Source of the DNA: Chlamydoabsidia padenii
Lineage: Eukaryota > Mucoromycota > Mucoromycetes > Mucorales > Cunninghamellaceae
Direction: 5' to 3'
Length of the DNA stretch: 64,000 nucleotides
NCBI GenBank assembly: GCA_025330725.1
Contig: JAIWND010000019.1
Span: 1 to 64,000, forward strand
Shown here: positions 25,608-36,071 of the stretch, piece by piece
How positions within the stretch are numbered: the first letter of the stretch is position 1
Layout: each line of letters begins with the position of its first letter
The notes under the pieces: generated by a model
The model's input: only the letters and a program-made list of their open reading frames with translations
Databases searched by the model: none
Told to the model about the DNA's origin: nothing
Made by a program: the position numbers and the translations under genes

Positions 25608-27412
25608 ATGTTAACTCGGAAACCTAGTCATCTTGTATTATCCTTTGCAATGGCCATTCTTGTCGCCAGTATATCCGGACCCCAGTACATTTATCCAACT
25701 TACGGCACTTCATTGGCGACAAAATTCCAATGGACAGCACTACAAAACTCTGTTGTCAGTACGGCCTGCTTTATGGGTGTATCTTTTTCCGGGCCTTTAT
25801 GCTCATGGCTAATCGAACGATTTGGATTCAAAAGGTAAGCAAAACAAAACAAAAATACAAAAAGTGGATAAAAGACTTCATACTAAATTTTGCTCTTTTT
25901 TTTTTTTTTTTTTTTGGTGGGGGTGGTGGCATCATCAGCACTTTACGACTATCAGCATTGATTGGCTTTTTTGGAAACTTCATGCTGGCACAAACCTACC
26001 GTGGTGTACTTGCCTCTCATTTCCAATTATGTGCAATCTATTTGGTTTTGACAGGTTTTGCAAGCTCGGCTGCTTATCTTTGTGCATTGGATTCTCAGGT
26101 ATTGAAAAAAAAAAAAAAAAGGAGAGGAAGGGACTCTTAAAAAATTCCTGGATTGGCGTGGCGGGGTTACTAATTCTTCTTCTCCTTTATACAATAGTCT
26201 CATAATTTTCGACATCATCGTGGGATGGCAATGGGCTTTACAAGTGCTACTTTGGGTTTATGTGGTCTAATCTTCTCACAAATCAATGATTATTTCTTCA
26301 AGGCGGAAAATGGTGGCAATGACGATACCAGTGTCTATCAATTCCTTGTGTTCCTCTCGATTGTCACTTCTACTGGTATGTTGATTCCCTCTTTTATACT
26401 TGGTCCTCTTCCTGACTCATCAAGCGACTTACATGGTATTGATGAAGTGGTATATCAAGACATATCATCTTATAATCCCTCTGATTTTGATCTGACGATG
26501 GATGATGATGCCTGCTCAAGCAACCCTACGTTAGTGGACGACGACGACGACGACGACAATGATACCAACAACAACATCAAGGATGATACCCCTTTATTAT
26601 TAGCCAACAATATGATTTATAAACCTACAAACTATGTCCAGGATGTCCCTGTACCTGAAACTTGTGAACAATCATCGATCTCTGGTCTCGCCCTCTTCAC
26701 TCACCCTATCAGCCTCACCTTGTTTCTCGCCCTATTTGTCACTCTCGGGGTAGGATACGTCTACTTGGCCAGTCTCGGTCAAATTCTTCTCTCCCTTCCT
26801 CAAGGCACCATCTCCAATCCTCAACATGTCCGTAATACTCATGTGTCTCTCTTCAGTATCGCCAATTGTGCTGCCCGTGCCGTTTTTGGTACTCTCAGTG
26901 ATGTGTTGAAGAATCAATATGGGATCCATCGACTCTGGCTTTATTGGGCGGGACTTTTGGGTTTGATTTTGGCTCAGCTTTATTTGGTCATGGTGGTGTC
27001 TTCTGCTGATGCTTTAATCCCTTGTACTGTTGGTATGGCTTTGGTTTATGGTCTGGCTTTTGGTGTTGCCCCTGCCGCCACGGCTGAATTTGGAACAGAG
27101 GTAAGTAGTAGTAGGTAGTGGTGGCGGTGGTTTTTGTTATGGCTATTCTCTTTCTTACACTGATTCGTTATGTAGGTCTTTGCTCGAAACTGGGGCATCC
27201 TTCTCTTCGCCCCTGCTTTGGGTAGCCAGATCTTCAATATCATGTTTGGTGCCTTGTATGATCATGAAGCCGATAAACAGGGAACCCATACTTGTCAAGG
27301 AACTATATGCTTCAAGAATACTTACTTGGTAGGCATGGTAGCTGGTATGCTGTGTTTTATTCTGATGACTTGGACTATTGTTAAATGTAAATTGTATAAA
27401 CGCATGACCTAA
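25608..27412 (+). CDS. MFS transporter, MCH1/nodulin-like
   Basis: Four exons (25608-25834, 25939-26098, 26198-27100, 27176-27412), about 508 residues. It has roughly twelve hydrophobic segments with a central acidic cytosolic loop containing seven or more Asp in a row, the pattern of fungal MCH1 (monocarboxylate-transporter homologue) proteins. Local support: SGPQYIYPTYG in helix 1, HRGMAMGFTSATLGL, FSIANCAARAVFGTLSD and ARNWGILLFAPALGSQIFN, as in nodulin-like/MCH1 carriers. The substrate is unknown; yeast MCH1 does not carry classical monocarboxylates. Vacuolar or plasma-membrane location cannot be decided. Confidence 0.85.
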
Positions 27413-27919
27413 CCCTTATGATAGATCACCCTTTACTAAATATATATACTATTTAATCTGCTTCTTCTGCTTCTTCTTCTTCTTTTTTATTCTCTTGTAC
27501 AATTAATACCTTTTTTTTTTATGAATAAACATTCCTTGTTAGGAAATTATTACAATGTGATTAGATACCGTCGGGTTGTGATGAAAACGGAAGAACTGCT
27601 CCGTTCATCGGAACAATTGGTCTGGCTTGCATTGCACATATCTGCTTCTTCTTTTTCTTCCTTTTTTTTTTTTCTTCTTCTTTTATTTTCATTATTTAGT
27701 GGTGGATCGGTTAGGTCATGTCCCATGTTAGATAAAATCATTGGCTTGTGATATCTTGCATCCTTTGCATGAATACCAGTTTCGGAACGGTATGCGGAAA
27801 TACTCAAAACCAAATTCAATCGCCGCTTTCCCACGACTGGTTGTGAAAATAAAAATAAAAGGCGGGGAAAAGATTCATACCTATTCTTCTCTTTTTCCTC
27901 ATTAATATATCACTGTATA
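27413..27919. other. spacer between MCH1-like gene and TTC36
   Basis: 3' UTR, T-rich tracts, then the TTC36 promoter with the motif at 27813-27830. No gene seen. Confidence 0.5.
27813..27830 (-). promoter_or_regulatory. GCGGCGATTGAAT motif, TTC36
   Basis: Minus-strand AAGCGGCGATTGAATTT, about 90-105 bp before the ATG at 27920. Confidence 0.45.
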
Positions 27920-28561
27920 ATGAACCACACTGACGACGCTGTACTAGAACTCATCTTCAACCCAGGTAAAGTAAATAGACTAGTTCTAATTGTTAGTGCC
28001 ATTCACAAAGACTCACCTTCCTGTTTTAATAGAAGCCCAAGGTATAGGATTCGATGCCGTTGCTCAATCAATTCAAGATAACCCAAGTAAGTAAATCAAC
28101 CAGACTATGTATATACGTGTTTCTAATACTTTTTCTCTGAACCTAGTCAAATCCATCGATCCCGATTTGCTTGTAAAGTTGAAAGCTATGGAACAACAAG
28201 CTGTAGATTTGGCTGAAAAGAACGACACAGAAGGCGCACTCGTCATCCTCAACCAATGCATAGAACTTGAAAAAGAGTATGCCTCAGCTTACAACAACAG
28301 GTAAAGAACAACAATTACAATAAAGAGGAATAGGATCTAATCCCCCTTTTTTATGGGGAGGGTATTAGAGCTCAAATATATCGATTACGGAATGAAAACG
28401 GCAAGGCACTGGAAGATTTGGGTCAAGTGATCCTACTAGGTGAAGGACAACCCAAAGTATTACGCCAAGCTTATACACAACGTGCGATCATCAAGCGACA
28501 ACAAGGCGATGTTCATGGCTCACGTGCTGACTTTGAAATGGGTAGGTGAAAATACAAATAC

Positions 28562-28592
<31 letters not shown>

Positions 28593-28771
28593 GGGTTGTC
28601 TTGTTGATTCTCCATTGTCATTTAGGTGCCAAGCTTGGAAATCCAATTGCTAGGAATATTGCCGTCGGTGAAAATCCTTATGCTAAAATGTGTAATCAAA
28701 TCATGATGGAGGTCATGGGCCGGGAAATGAAGAAAGGTACTGGTGCTTGCTCTTCTACGGACAATCAATGA
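27920..28771 (+). CDS. TTC36: Tetratricopeptide repeat protein 36 homologue
   Basis: Five exons (27920-27965, 28033-28086, 28147-28300, 28369-28541, 28626-28771), about 190 residues, the size of animal TTC36. It opens DDAVLELIFNPE, followed by KAMEQQAVDLAEKND, then two to three TPR units (EGALVILNQCIELE, EYASAYNNRAQIYRL, KVLRQAYTQRAIIKR), ending near YAKMCNQIMMEVM. TTC36 (HBP21) is a chaperone-associated adaptor; its function in fungi is not known. The third intron-exon junction and the poly-A tract in intron 4 (about 28561-28589) are unusual only in composition. Confidence 0.87.
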
Positions 28772-29104
28772 TCTCCCTTTACCCCACATTTATTTGATAT
28801 ACTTGATTCCCCTTCTCTCTTTTCTATAGATTCATTTTTTATAACTTTATTAATAAATAAACGATCAATACGCTTCGTCGTTTTTGCTTTGCGTTCCGAA
28901 TTTGTTTGTGTAAAATGTTGGTAGGGGTGTGTATACCATGACTGAAGATTACGGTTGTGTCATCCGCATTTTTTGGGTCAAGCGGTGTTTAAATTATCAA
29001 AAGATCCATTATGCATTTAAAAAAAACAGGAAGTGATGGTATATACATTTTTTTATTTTTATTATCAACAATATATACAGTAAAAAATGGGTTTAAATCT
29101 ATAG
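28772..29104. other. convergent 3' spacer TTC36 / RecQ
   Basis: AATAAA-type signals near 28852 and a T-rich stretch near 29050. Nothing else seen. Confidence 0.5.
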
Positions 29105-29655
29105 CTACACATATTTCTTGGCCCGTTCTGCATAATCCTTGCACACCGTCAATAGACGCCGTCCATGAGTGTCGTAGACTTCATCCGATATTTCCACCAA
29201 ATTGACAAACTCCAAAATAGTTTTCGGTAATCGATTTGCCTAATAAAAAAAAAAAAAAGATTAAAATCCGGTTTGGTCATAATTTATTCATGTCTTACCA
29301 AAATTTTCAAGTTTGCATCATTATATTCAGCCTCAGTACCATGTATTTTGAGAAGCTATACGGTAAAGATAAGTATTAATGATGTTTTCCCAGTTCACGT
29401 ATGACTTACCGAGTCCCTTTCTCGAGTCAATGCCTTGTAGCAATCTTCGTGGATTAATCGCAGTACTGATGTTGATTTTGTTCTTGGTAATATCAGTGAT
29501 GATGATGAGGATGGTGATGACGATGACGATCTTGATCTTGATGTTTGTGTTGCTGCTGCTGGAGGCGATTTTCTAGTGGTTGTCAATGTTGCTTTGTCAT
29601 TCGTGGGTATTTCGATAGTCAGTTCCCGTATATTTCGTGTACTATTAACCTATCC

Positions 29656-29694
<39 letters not shown>

Positions 29695-32073
29695 ATCAGT
29701 CATGTCTTTTCCTTTCATATTACTTTTTCTTTATGTTACCTTTATATATACTTGAAGGTACATTTTACTGAGAACAACTTCTTTTAATACTTTGTTGAGG
29801 ATCAAGTGAATCAAAAGTCGTTCTACAATTGATTTGCCCAAATGAGAGAGTTTACCAAAAGAAGAGCTGATTGTGAATTTCTCGGTGATCGTCTTGCTTT
29901 TTGATCCCCGACAACAATCCACCAGTTGCAACAAAGTAACATGTTGTCCTTCCAGTTCTTTCACCAGATCAACCACCGAATTTATTTCGTCCAAAGTAAA
30001 AGTGAGACTAGACATGGGCGCAGACGAGGAACAATGGTCGCATTGTTTTTGGCACAGGCTCGAGTCGAATTGTTCACCAAAGTATTCCAATAAGAGATAC
30101 CGCCGACACCTTGATTGATCATCGCAATAGCGTACCATGGAATGAAGTTGATCGGTCTGTTGCCGAAGACTTGTTGTTGATGTTGACGAGCTGGATAATT
30201 TAATACTTTGTGCCTGAGCATCCGAGTAACTGTAGTATAATCGACAGGTGGCTGGTTTTCCATCCCGCCCTGCACGCCCAGTTTCTTGATAATAGCCTTC
30301 GATAGATGCAGGCATTGATTCATGAATTACAAATCGAACATCAGGCTTGTCGATCCCCATACCAAATGCAATTGTCGCCACCATTACCTGGAATACCCCA
30401 CGTTGCCATTCTTGTTGTATTACTAGTCGTTGGTTGTTTTCTAATCGGGCGTGATAATATTTGCTTTTGATTCCATTCTGCGTCAGTTGTTCCGCCAGTT
30501 CTTCGCATAGCTTTTGGGTTTGACAATAGACGATTCCAGTTGTACGATGTTCAAATGTCTTGACAAACTCGATCAAATCAACCCAGTGAAGTTTTCCTCT
30601 GCCCCCTGGTTTCTTGACAACCTGATAACTATGGGTTATAAAAAAGAAAGAGAGTGAGTATTGTGCCTGTTGGTATGTGGGTTACGTTTCTTTTTCTTTA
30701 CTTACGTCAAGTTTTTCCGGTGGAAGCTTTGTTTCAATACTTGACATCCCTGCATCCGCAGCACCTGTATGATATCACTTTGCACCGTTTGAGTCGCTGT
30801 TGCCGTCAGAGCCATCCAGGGCACCCCCACATATTGTGACCGCAAAGATCCAAGTTGAGAGTAAGTAGGTCGAAAGTCATGGCCCCATTGTGAAACGCAA
30901 TGAGCTTCATCAATTACGAATCGTGCCAAGAGCCGACGTCGAAGCAGAGACACCAATGCCGATTCCAGTTCTTTTGATGTCATGAGTTGTTCGGGTGTTG
31001 TATAAAGAAGGTGCATTCGTGGTGTAGGTGAGGCTAGTTCGGTGAAGATCCAGTTTCTTTGTGAGGAGGATATTTCACCATTTAAAAAAGCCGCTGCGAT
31101 TCCCCGGCTTTTCACCAGTTGGACCACTTGATCGTGCATAAGAGACAGAAGAGGAGAGACCACGAGTGTAACCCCACGATATTGATACCGTTGAATAATA
31201 GCTGGTAGTTGGTAGCAAAGACTTTTACCGCCACCCGTGGGCATCAGTACAAAGACGTCGCTCCCGGATAACGTTGCATTGATGGCCTCCAGTTGATTGG
31301 GTCGGAATCCTGATAGTTTGAAGCTTTGTTGAAGTGCTTTCATGACGTCTCGAGACCACGGATATGTCTGATTTCCATTGCTGTTGCTGGTAGTGTTAGT
31401 GTTAGTGGTGAGGCTGAAGTGCCTATTGATGGTATTCCCGGCAGTTCTTGTCCGAATGTTGCTTCTGGCAACGGTGGTTGGTGATGAGGTTGTATGTCTT
31501 CGGTTTAGGAGACTAGGAAATACAAAGGATGGTGCTGAAGATTGACGTCGATTAGGTGTATCAAGAGTGTCTTCTGAATCATCAATGACAAAAGGCTGTG
31601 GTGAAGGAGTGATGCTTGCTGTTGTAACAGTAGTGGTTGTTGTTTGTGGCATCAAAGATTCTTCCATAGCTATCTGAAGTTGTATTGTTTCCATTTCACT
31701 AAGGACCTCTTCCCTAATACATAATCAAGCAAATGTTAGTGGATTGATGATGGCGACTAATATATTGTTATTGTTGTTGTTGTTATAATTATAATTACCG
31801 TTTCGCCAATGTTCTTTGTCTCTTGCTTGGACGATCGTCAGCGGATAAGGAAGCATCTAGGTGGTCTATCTGTTTTTTGCACTTTTCATATTGATGGTGG
31901 AGTCGATGCAGTTGTTGGTGTTTGTCAAAGATCTAGTATAAAGACAAGGAGGTAGTGAGTACAACAGATTAATACAATTGTGTTATTTTTCGAAAAATTC
32001 ATACCTTTTCCTGTCCATTTGTCAAGTCTAAGCTATCTGAATCAGTAAGATCAATGACTGAGGAGTGGTTCAT
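29105..32073 (-). CDS. RecQ-family DNA helicase (BLM/SGS1-like, short form)
   Basis: Seven exons (32073-32005, 31932-31799, 31713-30706, 30628-29740, 29649-29410, 29355-29299, 29239-29105), about 843 residues. Motif 0 (FRPNQLEAINA), Walker A (MPTGGGKSLCYQLP, about residue 225), DEAH box (VIDEAHCVSQWGHDFRP, about 336), and motif VI (YYQETGRAGRDG) are intact. The RecQ-Ct zinc ligands are visible (CDDQSRCRRY ... LCQKQCDHC), followed by winged-helix-like sequence and a short HRDC-like C-terminus (RLPKTILEFV). It unwinds recombination and fork intermediates with Top3. The N-terminus is short compared with SGS1 and begins with a SUMO-interacting-like motif (VIDLTDSDSLDL). Exon 5 encodes a Ser/Arg-rich insert. 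Confidence 0.93.
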
Positions 32074-32144
32074 CGTTTACAGACGAAGAAGAAAAAAGGA
32101 AAAAGAAAAAAGGGCCCCGCCAAAGTTTTGGCGTCGCTCCACTT

Positions 32145-32158
32145 TCGGGGTTTGAATA
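32145..32158 (+). promoter_or_regulatory. CGGGGTTTGAATA motif, RecQ
   Basis: TCGGGGTTTGAATA, plus orientation, about 72-85 bp before the minus-strand ATG at 32073. Confidence 0.5.
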
Positions 32159-32510
32159 ACATTGGTCATCCCGTTAGGGTAATAAAGATTCTTTTACTGT
32201 GTCAGTCATCAAGAGGAAGAAGCGCTTTGGTGCAAAGACTTTTCTTTCATAAAAACAGAGCATTGAATTCTCCATGTAGGAATTAAAAAATAAATAGATA
32301 GGTCACTGAAATGAAAGTTTTGCATGATTTTCAAGTAAGGGCAAAATAAAACGATTGGGTCATAGTGCAGAAAGATACAATTGCACTGCAATGGTTTTAA
32401 GCTGGTGAGACCTACTTGACAAGATGATGAAAATCACCGTAATATATATATATCGAAATCGAAATTCAAGGAATCATCATGCAAGAGAAAAATACGAACA
32501 CGTACTTTAA

Positions 32511-32804
32511 AACCCAGCCAGGCTTGAAAATGAGTACCGATAAATCTTCTGAAACAAAAGGTGCACTCCCCAACAAGCACCCCCACCCTTTCTCGAAACA
32601 CAAATATCATTCTACAGCCTTTTTTATTATTACAAAAGTCAGGTTAAAACAATCTTGAGGCTATACTGCTCCATACAGTGGACTTGGTATTTGGTCATTA
32701 TGTAAACTTTGTTGGAAATAGGCCAAGGAATTCTCAGGGTGACTTTTGTCATGAGGATCGCTTGTCCATTAAGGCAGTAGAGCCCTGCTAACAATTCCAG
32801 AGTA
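32511..32804 (+). repeat. dispersed repeat, copy A
   Basis: About 295 bp aligning to 57871-58170 along its whole length, in the same orientation. A core of 45 nt (32708-32752) is identical in both; flanking parts are roughly three-quarters identical by eye. No tRNA A/B boxes, no open frame and no terminal inverted repeats were found, so its class (SINE-like, MITE-like or RNA gene) is open. Confidence 0.8.
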
Positions 32805-33049
32805 AACCCGTAAATTCAAAGCCTGTCGGGAGTTTAATTTACGTACAGTAGAAATGGAGGAGTTGTAAGTCCCGATAGCGTATGGCCGCCTTTATGCCAT
32901 GAATCATGACTATCAGCTGTTTCGTAAAGCGATTCATTCGTTTAAAAATACACCCGAGGAAATAAAAGTCTACTACTGACGTTGACGTTATGACAGGAAA
33001 ACTGGGTGTTCCAAAAATGAGTTTTGGGACAGCAGAGACTCGGTGACAC

Positions 33050-33066
33050 GAGCGGGATATGAAAAG
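33050..33066 (+). promoter_or_regulatory. GCGGGATATGAAA motif, LEA2-like
   Basis: GAGCGGGATATGAAAAG, about 90 bp before the ATG at 33153. Confidence 0.6.
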
Positions 33067-33152
33067 TGAAATAAATTCTTAATCCGTCTTTTTCCACTTG
33101 CCCTCTCTCTCTCTCTTCTCCTTCTCCTTTTCTTTTTTCATTCTTTAAGACG

Positions 33153-34231
33153 ATGGCCAATTATAATCAACATGATGGTTTATACTGTGGGACATCAAGT
33201 TACTACACACCACCAAAACAGATCCACCATACACCTGCCATAAATGAAATTCGACCAGAACCTTGCATCACTTATTATAACTCCAACCACAATCAAACTG
33301 ATCCTGAATTGAAACACGTTGGATATTCTAACGACACACATCCGAAAACAAAGAGTCGACAGAGACGATCTTGCTGCGATATTTTGTGTTGCGGGTGCTG
33401 TATATGTTGTCCACGATGGATACGTTACTGTTCTTGTGTTATACTGCTGATCATCATTGCTGTATTAGCCACGATCGGTGGATTGGCAAGTACGTTTAGA
33501 AAACCCACTATTGACTTTGGTGGAATCCAAGGCACACCTGATTTTAGTCTGACTGGCACTACTGGATCCATGCAATTCAATATGAATATCATAATCAACA
33601 ATCCCAACATTGTCAGTGTCACATTCCGTAATATTGAAGCAAAGGTATTAAAAAAAAAAAAAGAAGACTCTTTTCTATTGTTGACTAACGTTTGACCAGG
33701 CATACTACCCTAATGTAGGCGGAATGGATCTCTCCAAGACACCCATTGGCGGAGGCAATAAAACCAATGTTCGAATTGGTGCGCAAAGTATCACCACTCT
33801 TCTCTTTCCTTTTACGATCCACTTTGATGCCTTTAGTAAAAGCACAGCGCCCATTGTCAATGATCTTCTCCAGAAATGTGGTATCAACAACCAGGCCAAA
33901 CAGGATATAGTTATTAACTATAGTGTGACACCTCTCATTCAACTCTTTGACTTCCCGATCACATTCACCATCTACAGTCATTCTTCCTTTGCCTGTCCCG
34001 AAGTAAGTGACCCTGACAGAAAATAGGATCTAACTTTTTTTTTTTTTTTTGTTAATTCGATAGGGCGCTACAGATGGGATCAATAATGTGCTTGGACCAT
34101 TAACAAGTATGGCGAATTCAAGTCAAAGTGGTTTTCCTACTGATCTCGCAGGTGTAAAGTCAATGATCGAATCAAGTCTACCCACCGATCTTCTCAACAG
34201 TCTGCCTTCTGGATTGTTGAATGGCCTTTGA
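33153..34231 (+). CDS. LEA2/NDR1-like single-pass membrane protein with Cys cluster
   Basis: Three exons (33153-33644, 33700-34002, 34064-34231), about 320 residues. A hydrophilic N-terminus of about 70 residues is followed by a basic patch (KTKSRQRR) and a dense cysteine cluster (CCDILCCGCCICC, then YCSC) directly before one transmembrane helix (VILLIIIAVLATIGGLA). The rest is a beta-rich LEA2-type domain (SMQFNMNIIINNPNIVSVTF). The arrangement suggests a palmitoylated, membrane-anchored protein with the LEA2 domain outside or in the lumen. The function in fungi is unknown. LEA2 assignment rests on the N-N-P-N pattern and topology. Confidence 0.75.
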
Positions 34232-34469
34232 CTAGTTAAATAGATAATCTTATAGTTTGTATTATTAATTCTATCCTACTTTATTCCTCTCTTGTTTTTA
34301 TATTCCTATCTGTACAGTACTTTAATAAAACACTTCCTTTATTATCCTCGTAAATGGCGGGGAAGTATCTTGCATGAATTACGAATTTGTCGGGTTTGTA
34401 CTATTGAAGTTCCGACAATGGCGCGAAACAAAACAAGAGTGGGGCCTTTCTGAAACCGACTTTTCCTTT

Positions 34470-34536
<67 letters not shown>

Positions 34537-34620
34537 TCTCTGATAATGCTGAAACTGTTTCTCTCTTCTACTTTTACTCCACATCTTACTCAACGACTAC
34601 TTTTTTATACGAAACGCACA
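34232..34620. other. spacer upstream of HNT1
   Basis: Ends with an exceptional T tract (34472-34535). A GGCGGGG element near 34354 and ATGGCGCGAAAC near 34418 are weak relatives of the common promoter motif. No gene seen. Confidence 0.5.
34472..34535. repeat. 64-nt poly-T tract
   Basis: Uninterrupted run of about 64 T, the longest homopolymer in the window, about 85 bp before the HNT1 start codon. Exact length is subject to sequencing error. Confidence 0.9.
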
Positions 34621-35460
34621 ATGTCAACTCATTCTCACTTGGCTGATGATTGTATCTTTTGTAAGATTATCAGGTATGTTTAATTACGAAAAAAAATGGG
34701 TCTCTTTAACATTGGCTTAACTTACACTTCTGTCCTGACTCACAACGTAGAGATGAAATACCTTCCTTTAAACTCGTGGAAACTGATAAATGGTAGGAAA
34801 ATGACGTGGGAGTGTCGGTGGATTGTTATCAACTCAACTTTATCACACCTCTTTACTAGCTACTCCTTTACTGATATTGAACCACTCAGCGAGGGCCACT
34901 CGGTAAGGAATCCATTCAAAAGTGACAAGCACTGGCTTTACTAAACATTTTCTTTTTTGTCTAGTTGATTATTCCGAAATGTAAGTATAGTGATAACCAG
35001 AGGTGGGGGATCTGGACTAATAATCACTTGTTTTTTTTTTTCAGACCACGCTGAGTTCATGCATCAGCTCCCCGACGACTATTTGACAGACATCCTTCCC
35101 ATCGCCAAACAAATTGCCAAGGCTGCCAAATTCGAACAGTATAATGTACTTCAGGTAAATAAATCAATCATGGCTTACACCTAAGACTAACATAATCCTT
35201 TTATAGAACAATGGTAAATTGGCAAACCAGGTAAGGAGTGAATGATCATGCTGGGAGAGTATAAATTAAAAAAAAAAAAAAGACAATTGTGCTCATCTCT
35301 CTCTCTTTCCTTTTTTATTGTACAGGCGGTTCCTCACGTCCACTTTCACGTTATAAACAAACCAAATACATCGACTGGTCTAGGATTGACATGGAAACCT
35401 ATTCAAACTGATATGGATAGTATCAAGGCGCGATACGAGGAAATCAAGAAAAACTTGTGA
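34621..35460 (+). CDS. HNT1: HIT-family purine nucleoside phosphoramidase (HNT1/HINT1)
   Basis: Seven small exons (34621-34673, 34751-34792, 34860-34902, 34965-34980, 35045-35154, 35207-35230, 35326-35460), about 140 residues. It reads DCIFCKIIRDEIPSFK, CYSFTDIEPLSEGHSLIIPKYH and the histidine triad PHVHFHVINKP. HINT enzymes hydrolyse AMP-lysine and other adenosine phosphoramidates. Exon 4 has only 16 nt and exon 6 only 24 nt, but both are needed for the conserved HSLIIPKYHAE and NNGKLANQAVPH segments, so the model is firm despite many splices. Confidence 0.93.
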
Positions 35461-36071
35461 ATAGGATAGTTTTATAGTATTAAAAGCTAGTCTAGTTAAA
35501 CTCTTAATAAACATAGTTGGTGTATATTTTGGTAATAGTCATTGTGGTCTCTTATGTGATAAAGTCATTTTGACAGGTCGTAAGTGTTGATCTGTCGGGA
35601 TATGAAAATCTATCCAGCAAAAGTGGCTTATGGTACATTGCTCTCATTTTGGTTTCATTTGATTGGCCGAACTTTTTTTATTTTTGTTTTATCTAGTTGG
35701 GTGGTCTCCCTTTAATTCCATTCCTTCGGCTTTCCTTTCTCTTCTTTTCCCCATCCAAGAAAAGACGATGTTCTTTTTATTCCATTAATCTTTACACAAC
35801 TCTATTTCCATCTACTTTTTATATTATAAAACTCATACTCACACATTCTTTATCTCTCTCTCTCTCTCTCTTTAATCAATAACTTGACCTCCTTTACAAT
35901 AGGTGCTTCTTTTTGATTAATCGAAACAAGGTTTCTTTTTTTTGTACATACACCTTCCTCTTATCATTAACTCGTACCACCTTCTTTTACATACACACCA
36001 CGACCTTCATATACACTCACACATACATACATACAAACTTGCTGCTCTCTCTTTCTCTCTCTCTCTTTACC
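35461..36071. other. spacer and long leader before Ser-rich orphan
   Basis: HNT1 3' end, the common motif at 35594-35608, then about 450 bp of strongly CT-rich sequence up to the ATG, consistent with a long 5' UTR. Confidence 0.5.
35594..35608 (+). promoter_or_regulatory. GTCGGGATATGAAAA motif, Ser-rich orphan
   Basis: Near-consensus copy 465 bp before the ATG at 36072, consistent with a long CT-rich leader between them. Confidence 0.45.

Larger units (their letters stand above)
32074..33152. other. 1.1-kb spacer between divergent RecQ and LEA2-like genes
   Basis: Holds the RecQ promoter motif (32145-32158), the dispersed repeat copy A (about 32511-32804) and the LEA2-like promoter motif (33050-33066). 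No protein gene is convincing. Confidence 0.55.
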
